Assembly: GCF_030817475.1 (NCBI RefSeq)
Contig: NZ_JAUSZJ010000002.1
Coordinates: 6,648,626-6,712,625 of the forward strand
Direction of reading: 5' to 3'
Length of the DNA: 64,000 nt
From: Streptomyces sp. V2I9
GTDB taxonomy: Bacteria > Actinomycetota > Actinomycetes > Streptomycetales > Streptomycetaceae
Program-made: the position numbers and the translations under genes
The notes under the pieces: generated by a model
The model's database searches: none
Told to the model about the DNA's origin: nothing
Seen by the model: only the letters and a program-made list of their open reading frames with translations
Part shown: positions 10,046-19,353 of the stretch, piece after piece
Numbering within the stretch: position 1 is the first letter of the stretch
Layout of the letters: each line of letters begins with the position of its first letter

Positions 10046-10495
10046 CTACTCCTCGCCGTCCTCGCCGAGCGCGTCCCGCCAGGACGCGCCGTTCTTTCTT
10101 CCCGGCTCGTCGCGCGGGTCGCTCAGTACCTCCGGGCCGAAGAGCTTGCCCCAGTCGACGTCCAGGCCGCTCAGCTCCGGCATCCCCTCGCTGGTCCCGG
10201 CGAACGGGGCCATCGCCTGCATCACATGCCGGCCCATGCGCGTCCGGGCCTCCTGGGAGGCCTCCAGCACACTGGCGGCCAACTGCTGGGACGTCATGCC
10301 CCGGTACTTGCCCTCCAGGAACTCCAGGTTGCTCAACTCGCCCTGCGGCCCCACGGTGACCCGTACCGCCCGGTCGGAGGAGACGGCGTCGAACGAGGCC
10401 TCCCGCAACTCGCGCTCGGTGCGGGCGACGGCCTCCTCGGTGGCCTTCAACTCCGCCATGGCCCGCTCGACGCGCTGATCCAGCGAATCCGTCAC
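10046..10495 (-). CDS. YbaB/EbfC-family-like protein in T7SS locus, 149 aa
   Basis: The N-terminal half is a long amphipathic helix (residues about 5-40) followed by VRVTVGPQGELSNLEFL, the beta-hairpin pattern of YbaB/EbfC nucleoid-associated proteins. Classical YbaB is about 105 aa. This one has an extra C-terminal tail of about 40 aa rich in Gly, Asp and Glu. Members of this family encoded in actinobacterial ESX loci (EspL-like proteins) are thought to act as stabilising partners of secreted substrates rather than as DNA-binding proteins. Here it lies between the AAWKG protein and the 118-aa protein/giant pair, with a two-base gap to the next gene, which favours a substrate-partner role. 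DNA binding cannot be excluded. Confidence 0.8.
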   Translation of the reverse strand: MTDSLDQRVERAMAELKATEEAVARTERELREASFDAVSSDRAVRVTVGPQGELSNLEFLEGKYRGMTSQQLAASVLEASQEARTRMGRHVMQAMAPFAGTSEGMPELSGLDVDWGKLFGPEVLSDPRDEPGRKNGASWRDALGEDGEE

Positions 10496-10607
10496 CGATC
10501 CCCACCCCTCCGGCGCCGCCGTGTCTCGGCCGTTGCCCCATATCGTACGGGCCCGCAGGCGGGGGAAGTTCGGCCACCCCCGCCGTGACCTGGTGTTACG
10601 CGACCCG

Positions 10608-13600
10608 TCATCGTCCGATCACGGCAGGTGCGCTGCCGCCCTCCGTGCCCCAGACATCCTCGTCCTCCTCCAGGTATGCGGAGGACGTGGTCGTACTCGG
10701 CCGGGCCGGGTCCTCCGCGTCGCGGTCGGCGCCGCGGCCGCCCGTGGTGGCGGGGCGCTTGCCGGCGGCGAGGAAGGTGTCCTCGTCCTCGGACCGCCCC
10801 CAGGGGCCGCGCCTGCGGCGGTTGCGGCGCTTCCCCTCCTCGAGCGCGTCGGTGAGGATGGCCCGCACGCGCTCGTTGTGCGATCCCTTGTCGCCACCGG
10901 CACCGCCCATGCCGCCCATCGGAGGCATCATCGGCGCTCCGGGGGTGCCCGCGCCTCCGGCGCCGGCCCCGGCCCCCAGGCCGGCACCCGCTCCGGCGCC
11001 CGCGAACGCGGCGCCGTCCGTCCCGGCGCCGCTCGTCGGCAGGTCCGACAGCGGTACGGCGTTCCCCGAGGCGTCGACGCCCCGAGGGGCCTCCGTGGAC
11101 GAGGAGCCGCCGCCCAGGCCGTCGAGCGAGCCCAGACTCTGGCCGCCGCCCCCACTCCTCGCGCCTCCGCCGAGGTTGAGGTCGAGATTGCCGAGGGAGG
11201 GCCTGTCGAAGGACGGCGAACCGCTGCCGAAGTCGCTTCCGATCGTCTTCGGAATGCCCGGGTCGCGGGGGAAGTCGAGGCCGTCGAGATCCACGCGGCT
11301 GGTGTTGCCCCGTGGATCGGTGGTCGTGGCGACCCCGGTCTCCGGGTCGACGACCTGCTTGCTGCCGTCGGGGAACTCGGTGGTCAGCTTCCCGTTCTCG
11401 TAGGTCACCTTGGACCCGTCCGGAGCGGTGTGGCTGGTGCCGCCGGAGAGGTCCGTCGTGGTGAGGGCGCCGTTCGGGCCGGTGGTGGTCAGCTTCCCGG
11501 TGTCCGGGTCGAAGGAGGCGCGGCTGCCGTCCGGATACCGCAGGTCCACGTCCCCGCCGCGCATGGTCGTGCTGCCGCCGGTCGGGGTCGCGACCCTCCT
11601 GTTGTCCAGGTCCGCCAGGTCGCTGGAGGGGCTGTTGATCCCGCCGAGGTCGCCCAGGTCGGTCCGCGTGACCTTCCCCTGCGGGTCGGTGGTGGTGGCG
11701 ATGCCGGTGTCGGGGTCGATGACCTGCTTGCTGCCGTCGGGGAACTCCGTGGTGAGCTGCCCGTTCCGCAGGGAGGTCGTGGACCCGTCGGGGTTGGTGC
11801 GGGTGGCCCCGTGCGTCAGGTCCGTCGTCGTGGTGGTGCCGTCCGGGGCGGTGGTCGTGAGGACCCCGGTGTCCGGGTCGAAGGACGTGCTGCCGCCGCC
11901 GGGGTGGTGGGTGGTGAAGTCGCCGCCGGCGAGGGAGGTGGTGCCGCCGGTGGGCGTCTCGAGCCCGATCGGAACGCGCTTCCCGTTCAGGCCCTCCAGG
12001 TTGCCGAGGTCCGTCCTGGTCGTCGTGCCGTCCGGGCGGGTCGTGGACGCCTCACCGGTGGCCGGGTCGATCTTCTCGACGGTTCCGTCGGGGTAGGTGG
12101 TGACGAGGTCGCCGTCGGCTCCCAGCCGGGTGGTGGAGCCGTCGGGGTTGGTCACCGAGGCGTCGCCGCCGAGCTTCTTGGCGGTGGTGGACCCGTCCGG
12201 GGCCGTGGTGGTGAGCGTTCCGGTGCGGGGGTCGAAGGAGGTGCGGCTGCCGTCCGGGAAGGTGGAGCCGAGAGCCCCGCCGTCGGTCAGCGAGGTCTGG
12301 CCGCCGGTCGGCCTCGTGAGGCCGAGACCGCCGGCCCCGCCCAACCCGCCGTTGAGGTTGCCGAGACTGCCCAGGGGCGTGGTGATGGGGCCGCCGAGTC
12401 CGGCGGTGATGTCGCCCAGCTTGTCCGCCAGGCCGCCGCCGGCGGGGCTGCCCGCCGTGTCGGTGAGGCCGCCGCCGAGATTCCCCAGACTGCCCAGCGA
12501 GGTGGTCACGGGGCCGCCGAGTCCGCCACCGCTCTTGCCGTTCAGACCGCCGAGATCGCCCACGCTGACGGTGGGGGGCATCTCATTGAGAAGAGACTTG
12601 CTGAAATCGGAGCTGGGCTTGTTGAGGGTGCCGAGGTTCTCCTCGATCTTCTTCCGCTCTTCCTCCGCCTTCCGCTCGGCCTCTTCCTTCTCCTTCTTGT
12701 ACTCGGCCTTCTCCTGGTCCCGTTCGGCCTTGGCCTCCGCCTTCTCCTTCTTGTACTCCTCCTTCTCCTTCTCCCGTTCCGTCTTCGCTTCCTCCTTCTC
12801 CTTCTTCTGCTCGGCCTTGGTCTCCTCCCTCTCCTTCTCGAGCTTCTTCTTCTCCTTCTCGGCCTGTGCCTCCTTGAACTCGGCGGCGACGGTCTTGGTC
12901 GACTTGGGCTGTGGCACGTTCTGGGTGAACACCATCCCGAGGTCCAGGAATTTGTTGTTCAGGTCGGACTGGACCTGGGCGGCCGGTTCGCCGAGGTACG
13001 TGTCGACTCCTTGGCTCCAAATACGCACGGCCGCCTGGCCGACCTTGGCCCAGTTCTTTATCTCCGCGAGATCGCCATATTCGGGATGTATCTGGCTGAA
13101 TCCGCCCTTTTCGCTGGCGTGAAAGGTAGTGCTGCCGGCGTAGTTGTTGCTGTAGGCGCCAGAGTAGGTCGTGGTGTAAATCTCCGTCTGCTTGATGTTG
13201 TTCTCTTCGCACCACCGGGCCAGATCGTCCAGCACATAGCGCAGGACACGGAGCGGATCGTAGTAGGGCGACTGAGTCCAGTCGTACCAGATCTTCAGGA
13301 GGCTGTTCGCGGCCTTCTGCAGGTGCGACCGCCCTTCGGCGAGAGCCTGCGCGTAGACGGTGCTGACGTTCGACTGTTCACTTTTCTGCGAGTGGGAAGA
13401 GGACTCCTTGCCCAGGGAAGCATAAAAAGTTCTGGTGTAGCTTTCGTAATTTTCTCGAATCTTCTTCAGAAGACCCAGGAAGACCTCGGCGGACTCACCC
13501 TTCCAAGCGGCGCCCTCGCCGCCGAACTTCTTCTCCCAGCCCAGGATGGTTTCTTTATGGAGCTTGAAGAAGTGCGCGGCTCGGTCGAACGAATCTGCGG

Positions 13601-14195
13601 CCCTGGTGAAGGATTTGAGGTCCACCACGCCTCCCGGTGGCACACCGAGGTTGCTGAAGGCCATGCCTTCGGTGCTGCCGGAGGCCAGGGCGTTCAGGGC
13701 GAATCGCGGACCGTACATGTACTGCGCGAGAGGGATGGTGCTCATCTCGGCCTTGTGGTAGTCCTTGAAATCGTTTCCCTTGCTGTACTCGATCTCGTTC
13801 GCTGATTTTCCTTCGATGTTTGCGAATTGGGTTTTTCCGCTGGAGTCGACACTCCTGCCTTCGAAAACGATCCGGGCCTGCTTGAGCTGGGTCTTCCCCT
13901 TCCCGTTCTTTTTCTTGTCGAAAAACCAGATGTCGTAGTCCTGGCCCTTTTCGACCGCGAAGCCCGACTTGTTGAGCACTTCCTGCAGGTCGCGCTCCTT
14001 GATGTCCATTCGGAAAAGTGGCCCGCCGTTGGCGGACGTGAGCTTCTCGAAGATTTTGGATCGCTCGGGGACGGGGTAGCCGGTGATCAACTTGATGAGG
14101 TTGCCCCATGTATCGTCAGCGTCTGAGCGAGCGACCTTGCCGCTGTATTTACCGACATTCTTCTCGGATTCGGGGTCGAACCGCTCCGCAGCCAC
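10608..14195 (-). CDS. AAWKG-family T7SS substrate-like protein, 1195 aa
   Basis: The start is GTG 14195, preceded by an AAAGGG site. Residues 1-430 are mostly helical and contain GAAWKGES (Trp231), a W-x-G turn of the kind found in WXG100/PPE-type ESX substrates. About 430-520 is a very highly charged Lys/Glu coiled coil. About 640-985 holds three roughly 120-residue copies of a module rich in PDGS, DPDTG and TTT motifs. The remainder is Gly/Ala-rich, with a PPMGGMGG stretch and a tail typical of actinobacterial T7SS proteins, including Y1174-L-E-E-D, which fits the YxxxD/E export signal. I infer a secreted, possibly surface-exposed or shaft-like protein. Its enzymatic activity, if any, is unknown. 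Confidence 0.85.
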   Translation of the reverse strand: MAAERFDPESEKNVGKYSGKVARSDADDTWGNLIKLITGYPVPERSKIFEKLTSANGGPLFRMDIKERDLQEVLNKSGFAVEKGQDYDIWFFDKKKNGKGKTQLKQARIVFEGRSVDSSGKTQFANIEGKSANEIEYSKGNDFKDYHKAEMSTIPLAQYMYGPRFALNALASGSTEGMAFSNLGVPPGGVVDLKSFTRAADSFDRAAHFFKLHKETILGWEKKFGGEGAAWKGESAEVFLGLLKKIRENYESYTRTFYASLGKESSSHSQKSEQSNVSTVYAQALAEGRSHLQKAANSLLKIWYDWTQSPYYDPLRVLRYVLDDLARWCEENNIKQTEIYTTTYSGAYSNNYAGSTTFHASEKGGFSQIHPEYGDLAEIKNWAKVGQAAVRIWSQGVDTYLGEPAAQVQSDLNNKFLDLGMVFTQNVPQPKSTKTVAAEFKEAQAEKEKKKLEKEREETKAEQKKEKEEAKTEREKEKEEYKKEKAEAKAERDQEKAEYKKEKEEAERKAEEERKKIEENLGTLNKPSSDFSKSLLNEMPPTVSVGDLGGLNGKSGGGLGGPVTTSLGSLGNLGGGLTDTAGSPAGGGLADKLGDITAGLGGPITTPLGSLGNLNGGLGGAGGLGLTRPTGGQTSLTDGGALGSTFPDGSRTSFDPRTGTLTTTAPDGSTTAKKLGGDASVTNPDGSTTRLGADGDLVTTYPDGTVEKIDPATGEASTTRPDGTTTRTDLGNLEGLNGKRVPIGLETPTGGTTSLAGGDFTTHHPGGGSTSFDPDTGVLTTTAPDGTTTTTDLTHGATRTNPDGSTTSLRNGQLTTEFPDGSKQVIDPDTGIATTTDPQGKVTRTDLGDLGGINSPSSDLADLDNRRVATPTGGSTTMRGGDVDLRYPDGSRASFDPDTGKLTTTGPNGALTTTDLSGGTSHTAPDGSKVTYENGKLTTEFPDGSKQVVDPETGVATTTDPRGNTSRVDLDGLDFPRDPGIPKTIGSDFGSGSPSFDRPSLGNLDLNLGGGARSGGGGQSLGSLDGLGGGSSSTEAPRGVDASGNAVPLSDLPTSGAGTDGAAFAGAGAGAGLGAGAGAGGAGTPGAPMMPPMGGMGGAGGDKGSHNERVRAILTDALEEGKRRNRRRRGPWGRSEDEDTFLAAGKRPATTGGRGADRDAEDPARPSTTTSSAYLEEDEDVWGTEGGSAPAVIGR
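11290..12290 (-). repeat. Three tandem ~120-residue PDGS/DPDTG modules
   Basis: Within the AAWKG protein, the segments around 12240, 11885 and 11515 each encode (T/A)SFDP(R/D)TG followed by TTT-rich strands, NPDGS/APDGS turns, TEFPDGS and a (V/I)DP(D/E)TG element. The period is about 350-370 bases. The DNA also repeats, with blocks like GGGTCGAAGGA recurring once per copy. The short Gly-Asp turns between Thr-rich strands suggest a repetitive beta structure. Confidence 0.75.
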
Positions 14196-14268
14196 CGCGC
14201 ACCCTTTCTGATCGTTTCCCGGTCCGTTCCGGACGACATGCTTCCCGCCGACGCCCGCTACGGTGTTT

Positions 14269-14739
14269 TCAGGTCGTGCTGCTGGTGGTGGTCGTATTGC
14301 CGCCCGGCTTGGCCACGATGGCTTCGTCCACCTCGGAGAACAACTGGAGCAGGGCCTGCGCGTCGATGGCGTTCAGGTTGTCCTGGTTGGTCTTCTTCAT
14401 TTTGTCGACGGTGTCCTGGAGGGCTTCCTTCATCTCCCTGAAGAGGGTGATCTGATCACCGAGAAGCTTGTCAATCGCAGTGCCCGCGGTGGTGATGTTG
14501 GCTACCAGTGTCTGCGCCGAGACCAGGTCCGACGTGAGCATGTTGCCGAGCCGCAGGATCTGTTGCGTCTTGTTCAGGTTCTGCGGAGTGGTGCGCTTGT
14601 CGATGAGCTGGGACAGCGGACGGATGCCTCCCTTGTCCTCGTGGTTGCGATACGTGTCCGCCGCCTTGTGCGCAGTGGTGACTTCCGTATCGCGGAAGCT
14701 TTCCAGCTTCTTCACGTCGAAAAAGGTCCGGTCGGCCAT
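14269..14739 (-). CDS. Small helical T7SS-locus protein, 156 aa
   Basis: ATG 14739 is chosen because an AGGAGG site lies 8-9 bases upstream; an in-frame upstream extension is Pro/Arg-rich and looks non-coding. The protein begins MADRTFFDVKKLESF and is predicted to be almost entirely helical, ending in a Thr/Ser tail (NTTTTSSTT). It has no W-x-G motif, no signal peptide and no membrane segment. Length and helicity resemble secreted ESX helical-hairpin proteins of the WXG100/LXG type, and it lies between the WXG100 pair and the AAWKG protein in one transcription unit. A substrate or chaperone role is inferred from context; I recognise no specific family. Confidence 0.8.
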   Translation of the reverse strand: MADRTFFDVKKLESFRDTEVTTAHKAADTYRNHEDKGGIRPLSQLIDKRTTPQNLNKTQQILRLGNMLTSDLVSAQTLVANITTAGTAIDKLLGDQITLFREMKEALQDTVDKMKKTNQDNLNAIDAQALLQLFSEVDEAIVAKPGGNTTTTSSTT

Positions 14740-14970
14740 GCGGCTCGCCCTCCTGATGTTCGGTGCCGGTCGTGCTCGGTCTGCCGCCACCGCCGCCGTG
14801 CCGGGCGGCGCTCGCGCGGGGAGCACCGCCCGGTGGGCCGTACGGGTGCGGCTGGTGGCGGCTCCGGGGAGCCGCCGCGGGCCCTGGGCTCCAGCGTCAC
14901 AGGTGCGGGGCCGGGGTGCCGTTCAGGGGTGGGACGGTCGCGCGTACGCCGGCATGTCCCGCCGGGGCTC

Positions 14971-15294
14971 CTAGCGGGCGGAGACTTCCTGCCACATCTG
15001 GCTGTTGCGTCGCTCGTCCTTCTTGTGGCTGTCCGCGACGTGCTCCAGCAGGGCGCCGTTCTCCAGGAGCAACTGCTGCATCGCCGAGACGGCGGCGTTC
15101 CACTGCTGCTGCACCTTGGTGTACTCGCGCTGGTCGTCACCGGCCCAGCCGGTGCTGAGCGCCTGCAGCTCGGCCTCCAGGGCCTTCAGCGTGCCCTCGA
15201 TGGCCTTGGTCTGCTGCTGGATCGAGAGCGCGGCGTTGGCGGCGGCGTTGTACTGGACATCGATGATGCCGTCGGTCAGGTTCTCGCCGGGCAT
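14971..15294 (-). CDS. WXG100-family protein (EsxB/CFP-10-like), 107 aa
   Basis: This is a typical WXG100 protein of about 100 residues: two helices linked by a W-x-G turn at Trp50-Ala-Gly52 within TGWAGDDQREY. Such proteins form helical-hairpin dimers and are exported by the ESX machinery through recognition by EccC. It is followed by the 156-aa helical gene and preceded at 110 bases by a second small protein of identical length, giving the usual tandem pair. The C-terminus lacks an obvious YxxxD/E signal, so export may depend on the partner. The genes for eccB and eccD lie directly upstream on the same strand. Confidence 0.93.
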   Translation of the reverse strand: MPGENLTDGIIDVQYNAAANAALSIQQQTKAIEGTLKALEAELQALSTGWAGDDQREYTKVQQQWNAAVSAMQQLLLENGALLEHVADSHKKDERRNSQMWQEVSAR

Positions 15295-15403
15295 GGGAGA
15301 AGCCTCTCTGGTCGTCGGACCGGGGGTCCGTGGGGTCGTGGTGGAGAGCCGGCACGGAGAGGTGGCCCATACCGGGCGACTCGGCTCCGGGCGAGATCAG
15401 GCG

Positions 15404-15727
15404 TCAGGACAGGGCTTCGAAGACGCCCGAGGACACCTTGCTGGACTGCTGCCCGATGGCGTCCTGGTGCTGCAGCGACGTGTTCCGCGCCAGGGTGCGG
15501 TTGTCCTCCAGCGCGTCCGTCATACGGCCGATCTGACGGAGGATGCGCTGCGCCTGCTCGTCCCACTTCGCGAACAGGTTCAGGAACGCGCGGCCCTCGT
15601 CGCCACCGACGCCGAGCGCCGTCGAGCGCACGTTCTCGCGGATGCGGTTGACCCCGTCCTTGGCCAGGCCCAGGGCGAGTACACCGTTCTGTACCTTCTT
15701 GTCGTCTACCAACCGGTTTTCGGCCAT
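15404..15727 (-). CDS. WXG100-like partner protein with altered turn, 107 aa
   Basis: This protein matches its neighbour exactly in length (107 aa) and in helix-turn-helix layout. At the turn, however, it has GVGGDEG, so the Trp of the W-x-G motif is replaced by Val40. A downstream FAKWDEQAQRIL helix resembles the second helix of WXG100 proteins. It is best read as the other half of the Esx heterodimer. It is the first small gene downstream of eccB, after a gap of about 280 bases that could hold its own promoter. Confidence 0.88.
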   Translation of the reverse strand: MAENRLVDDKKVQNGVLALGLAKDGVNRIRENVRSTALGVGGDEGRAFLNLFAKWDEQAQRILRQIGRMTDALEDNRTLARNTSLQHQDAIGQQSSKVSSGVFEALS

Positions 15728-16008
15728 AGAGCGCTCCCATCGATCAAGGTTCGGGTGGCGTGTCCGCTGATGTTAGGGAGATTCAGGTGCGCAGATCAAG
15801 CGAGCAGGTTTCCTTCTGCTGTACCCGAGTTGAGCAAACGGACCCCATCGGACACGGTTACCTGGAGGTGCCTTTGTGTGAGGTGGGCGTCCTGCGCGAG
15901 GAGGGGGAGTGCGTTGGCGCGTTCTGTTCCCTATCGAAAGGCTCGCGGGCGAAATTCTCTGAGGTTCCTTTGAGGTTGCGCGTCCTTCCCATTCCGGACG
16001 TCCCGCCC

Positions 16009-17532
16009 TCATCGCCCTCGAGCGGTCTCCTTCTTCCCGCCACACGCGGGCGCCGTGGTACGTGGCGGCGCGGCGCCCCCCGCGGCCCGCTTGTCCAGGT
16101 CCGGACCGGTGGGCAGCGTCGCGAGCAGCGGCGCCGGGATCGACCCGATGTCTCCCTGGCCGTAGCCGAGGGCCGACAGCGCCTCCTCGGACGCCACGCG
16201 GTGCTTCACGCCGTTCTCCGCCACCAGGTACGTGGTGCCCGCGTGCGCCGCCCCGCTGGCGTGCAGCGCCCGGACCAGCGCCCCGCGCCCCGGCCGCACC
16301 ACCCGGACGTCCGGCCGCACGCACGCCGGCTCCACGGCACCGTCCGCGCCGTCCGCGACGGCCGCCGGAGCCAGGCCCTCCAACGGGGCGAGCACGGTGC
16401 TGATGCGCGCCCCTTCGGAGCCGCCGAGCACCTTCGCGCAGATCGCCGTGCCACGCGGCACGGACTCGGACAGCGGCGGGGCCGACGGCATCTCGTCCGC
16501 GTCCGGGAGCCGGGCGTCGGAGGCCGCCCGGTGCTGGCGCAGGGCGTCCGCGCCCACCGTACGAGCGGTCGGCGACTGACCCCCGTACGCCTCCTTCTGC
16601 GTGGCCGGGTCGCCCAGCACCAGCGCCGCGCCGGTGCGGGTGAGCGGCGTCAGGCCGTCCGCGCGCAGCAGGTGGTAGCTGCTGCTGCCGCCCGGCACGG
16701 CGACCGTGAACACCTGGCCCACACGGGTGGGTTCGCCGCCGAGCCGCGGACCTGCCTTCCCGCGCCCCGGCACATTCGGCGGAGCCAGGTCCGGGCCGGG
16801 GGCGAGCGCGTCCAGGAACGCGGCAGAGACGGGCAGCGCCGGCTCGGAGCCGTAGCCGAGGGCGTTGCGGGCGTCGGACTTCTCGTCGACCCGCAGCCGG
16901 CTGCCGCGCCACACCAGGTACTCCCGCTCGTCCGGGCCGAGCACCAGCACCCCGCGGTCGCCGCCGACCGGACGCGTCCGCAGCGGGGCCCCGGCCACCA
17001 CGGTCGTCGCGCCGGGCCGGTGCACGCCCTCGTCGGAGGCGCTGCCCGTGCTGGGCAGCGCCCCGCCCGCACCGGTCACGCACATGTGCCAGGCGCCGCC
17101 GTCCAGATCTCCGGGGCCCGGCACGGCGTCGGGCGCGCCCGGTATGCCCACCGGCGCACCCACCGGGGCGCCGCGCAGGGAGGCCGTGGCGACGTCCACG
17201 GACGTCATCCGGCCGCCCCCGATCAACCGCGCGGAGGCGTAGTTGCGCACCGGGTGCAGCGTCCCCTCGATGTAGAGGTACCGCGCACCGGTCTCCCGGT
17301 TCACCACCAGGTTCTCGCCCGAGCGCCACGCGTCGTTGCCGCCCGGCCGCAGCAGACCGTACACCGTCGCCCCCGCCGCGATCAGCAGCGTGACGAGCAG
17401 GCCGAACAGGACGCCCCGCGTGGTGCGCCCCAACGGGCTTTCGGGCGCGTCCGGATCGGCCATCAGCAAGCCCGAACTGAGCCTGCCCATCAGGAATCCG
17501 TGCGCCTGGACCTGGTCCCGCTTGGACTGCAC
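16009..17532 (-). CDS. eccB: Type VII secretion protein EccB, 507 aa
   Basis: The N-terminus MQSKRDQVQAHGFLMGRL is the characteristic start of EccB. A single transmembrane helix at about residues 40-60 (VLFGLLVTLLIAAGATVYGL) is followed by a large extracytoplasmic domain containing the repeated segments typical of the family. EccB is a core component of the ESX inner-membrane complex, standing on EccC/EccD on the outer face. Length (507 aa) is normal for the family. The gene begins 51 bases after the eccD stop on the same strand. The final 20 residues are Lys/Arg/Thr-rich. Confidence 0.96.
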   Translation of the reverse strand: MQSKRDQVQAHGFLMGRLSSGLLMADPDAPESPLGRTTRGVLFGLLVTLLIAAGATVYGLLRPGGNDAWRSGENLVVNRETGARYLYIEGTLHPVRNYASARLIGGGRMTSVDVATASLRGAPVGAPVGIPGAPDAVPGPGDLDGGAWHMCVTGAGGALPSTGSASDEGVHRPGATTVVAGAPLRTRPVGGDRGVLVLGPDEREYLVWRGSRLRVDEKSDARNALGYGSEPALPVSAAFLDALAPGPDLAPPNVPGRGKAGPRLGGEPTRVGQVFTVAVPGGSSSYHLLRADGLTPLTRTGAALVLGDPATQKEAYGGQSPTARTVGADALRQHRAASDARLPDADEMPSAPPLSESVPRGTAICAKVLGGSEGARISTVLAPLEGLAPAAVADGADGAVEPACVRPDVRVVRPGRGALVRALHASGAAHAGTTYLVAENGVKHRVASEEALSALGYGQGDIGSIPAPLLATLPTGPDLDKRAAGGAAPPRTTAPACGGKKETARGR

Positions 17533-17583
17533 TGCCTCTGCCCTCTCGTCGTTCTCTCTCGGTACGGCTCCGCGGTCGCGCGG

Positions 17584-18984
17584 TCAGCCGAACAGGCCGC
17601 GCAACCAGCCGAACAGCCCGGCCACCCACAGCGCCAACGGCAGCAGGGCCACGGCGAACAGGGTGTGCGCGATCTCCGCCGCCCGCCCCCAGTACGGCAG
17701 CATCCGGCGGCCCGGCACCGTCCAGGCCGCGACGGTCAGCGCCGCGGCGACCCCCAGCAGCACCGCGAACACCACGGTCCTGCCGCCCGGTTCCGCGCTC
17801 CTCGCCCAGGCGTGGGCGAGGAGCAGCAACCCGAGGATGCCCGGCGCGGCCAGGGTGAGCCGCTGCCCCACGTGCACCAGGCCGCGGGCGTGCAGGAGGA
17901 GCAGCACGGACAGGGCGAGGGAGGTCAGCACCTCGGCGAGGCCGGGGCGGTGGGTCAGCGGGAACAGGGCTGCCGCGGCGATCACCCCGGTCGCCCCGAA
18001 CAGTGCGGTGATCCAGCGTCCCGCCAACTCCGTACGCTCGGCGACCTCGTCCCCGCGGTACGGCTCGATGCCCTCCTGGAGCTGCTGCGCCGACGAGGGC
18101 AGCGCGGGCATCCGCATCCCGGCGAGCTTGAACGCCAACGCCGGCATGAACCCGGCGCACAGGCTCGTCACCGTCGCCACGATCGCCACGGCGGCCTGCG
18201 GATCGAGCCCGGCGAAGCCCATGAGCACCCCGCTCACGGCCCCCGCCACCGACACCACGGCCGTGGCCAGCAGCATCGGCGCGCCCACCGCGGTGGCCGC
18301 CAGCGCGAGCACCGCGCCCCCGGCGCCCGCCGCGCCCGCCGCCAGCAGCCGCGCGCCGATCACTTGCACCGCGTCCGGGCCGGTCACGTCACCGCCGGGC
18401 AGCACCCAGCCGGCCAGCGCCAGGCACGGGGCGACCAGTGAGCCGAGCGCCGCAGCGGAGACCCGGTCGCCCACCGCACGGCTCGCGGACCCCGCGCCCG
18501 CCAGGATCAGCAGCCCCGCGACCGCCGCGCACAGCACGCGGGAGTCGGCGGGCAGGCCCGGCCGGAACAGCAGGACCAGCGCCGCCAGGACCGCCGCCAC
18601 GGCGGCCCCGGCCAGAAAGATCCGGGTCGCCTGCGGGCTCCAGTTGTGCAGCCGCCGCCCGGCGGTGTCGGCGATGCCGTCCACGAGGTCGTCCAGGCGG
18701 GCCTCGGGCAACGCCTCGGTGTGCGGCCGCAGATACAGCACCGCCCCGTCGGCGAGCCCGGCCTGCGCGAGCGTGCCCTCCTCGTCGAGCGGGGCGTCGC
18801 CGGCCTGCTGGAGGACCCAGCCGGCATGGTCGAGGCCGCTCTCCTCGGCCTCTTCGCCGACGTACCGCAACAAGGTCGGCAACAGGTCGGCGACGGGCAC
18901 GTCGGACGGCACCGCCAGATCTATGGAGCGGGCCGGTGCGCGTACGGTGAGGCGGCACAGCTCTGCCACCGTGCTGTCGGTCAT
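17584..18984 (-). CDS. eccD: Type VII secretion integral membrane protein EccD, 466 aa
   Basis: Residues 1 to about 85 form the ubiquitin-like YukD domain (MTDSTVAELCRLTVRAPA and the following strands). They are followed by roughly eleven hydrophobic helices up to the C-terminus, which is the EccD layout. EccD dimers form the membrane vestibule of the ESX pore. ATG 18984 is preferred because a 45-residue in-frame extension upstream is Pro/Arg-rich and has no ribosome-binding site. It is the first gene of the minus-strand T7SS operon and is divergent from eccC. Confidence 0.96.
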   Translation of the reverse strand: MTDSTVAELCRLTVRAPARSIDLAVPSDVPVADLLPTLLRYVGEEAEESGLDHAGWVLQQAGDAPLDEEGTLAQAGLADGAVLYLRPHTEALPEARLDDLVDGIADTAGRRLHNWSPQATRIFLAGAAVAAVLAALVLLFRPGLPADSRVLCAAVAGLLILAGAGSASRAVGDRVSAAALGSLVAPCLALAGWVLPGGDVTGPDAVQVIGARLLAAGAAGAGGAVLALAATAVGAPMLLATAVVSVAGAVSGVLMGFAGLDPQAAVAIVATVTSLCAGFMPALAFKLAGMRMPALPSSAQQLQEGIEPYRGDEVAERTELAGRWITALFGATGVIAAAALFPLTHRPGLAEVLTSLALSVLLLLHARGLVHVGQRLTLAAPGILGLLLLAHAWARSAEPGGRTVVFAVLLGVAAALTVAAWTVPGRRMLPYWGRAAEIAHTLFAVALLPLALWVAGLFGWLRGLFG

Positions 18985-19353
18985 GGTGTGAACTCTCGTC
19001 TCCCGGTACGGGGTCGAACGGGGGTGGGCGCGCCGAGACGGTGCGACGGAGGCACGGGGCCTCGGAGGTCTCGGGGGCGGTGCGGAAAGAGCCGGCGACG
19101 GGCCGGTGCACATGGACATGTGAGATGTTGCGTGTGCAGACTACTGCCGCTGCCGGCCTGATTGTTCCGGGGACCTCTGTTTCCCCGGTACGCCGGTGAC
19201 CGATCTCGGTGTGATTCTCCCGGACTGTTCACCGGCCTTTCACCGCAGAGTTGTGATCCGAGTGCGCCGAGTCGCGCATCTCGTGCGTGGATTCCCCGCA
19301 CCGGTGAAAGAAGGCGCGGGAGCCATCGCTTATCGAACCGGAGGTTTCGTCCC
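18985..19353. promoter_or_regulatory. Divergent eccD / eccC intergenic region
   Basis: About 370 bases separate the eccD and eccC starts, and no gene fits in the space. It is less GC-biased than its surroundings near 19190-19260 and must contain the promoters for both arms of the T7SS. A GGAGG at 19340-19344 lies nine bases before the TTG start of eccC. I could not identify convincing -35/-10 pairs or an operator palindrome. Confidence 0.6.

Noticed and set aside
9687..10577. 296-aa version of the 118-aa protein
   Set aside because: The extension overlaps the whole YbaB-like gene in another phase; MSNRYYANPN at 10043 is the natural start.
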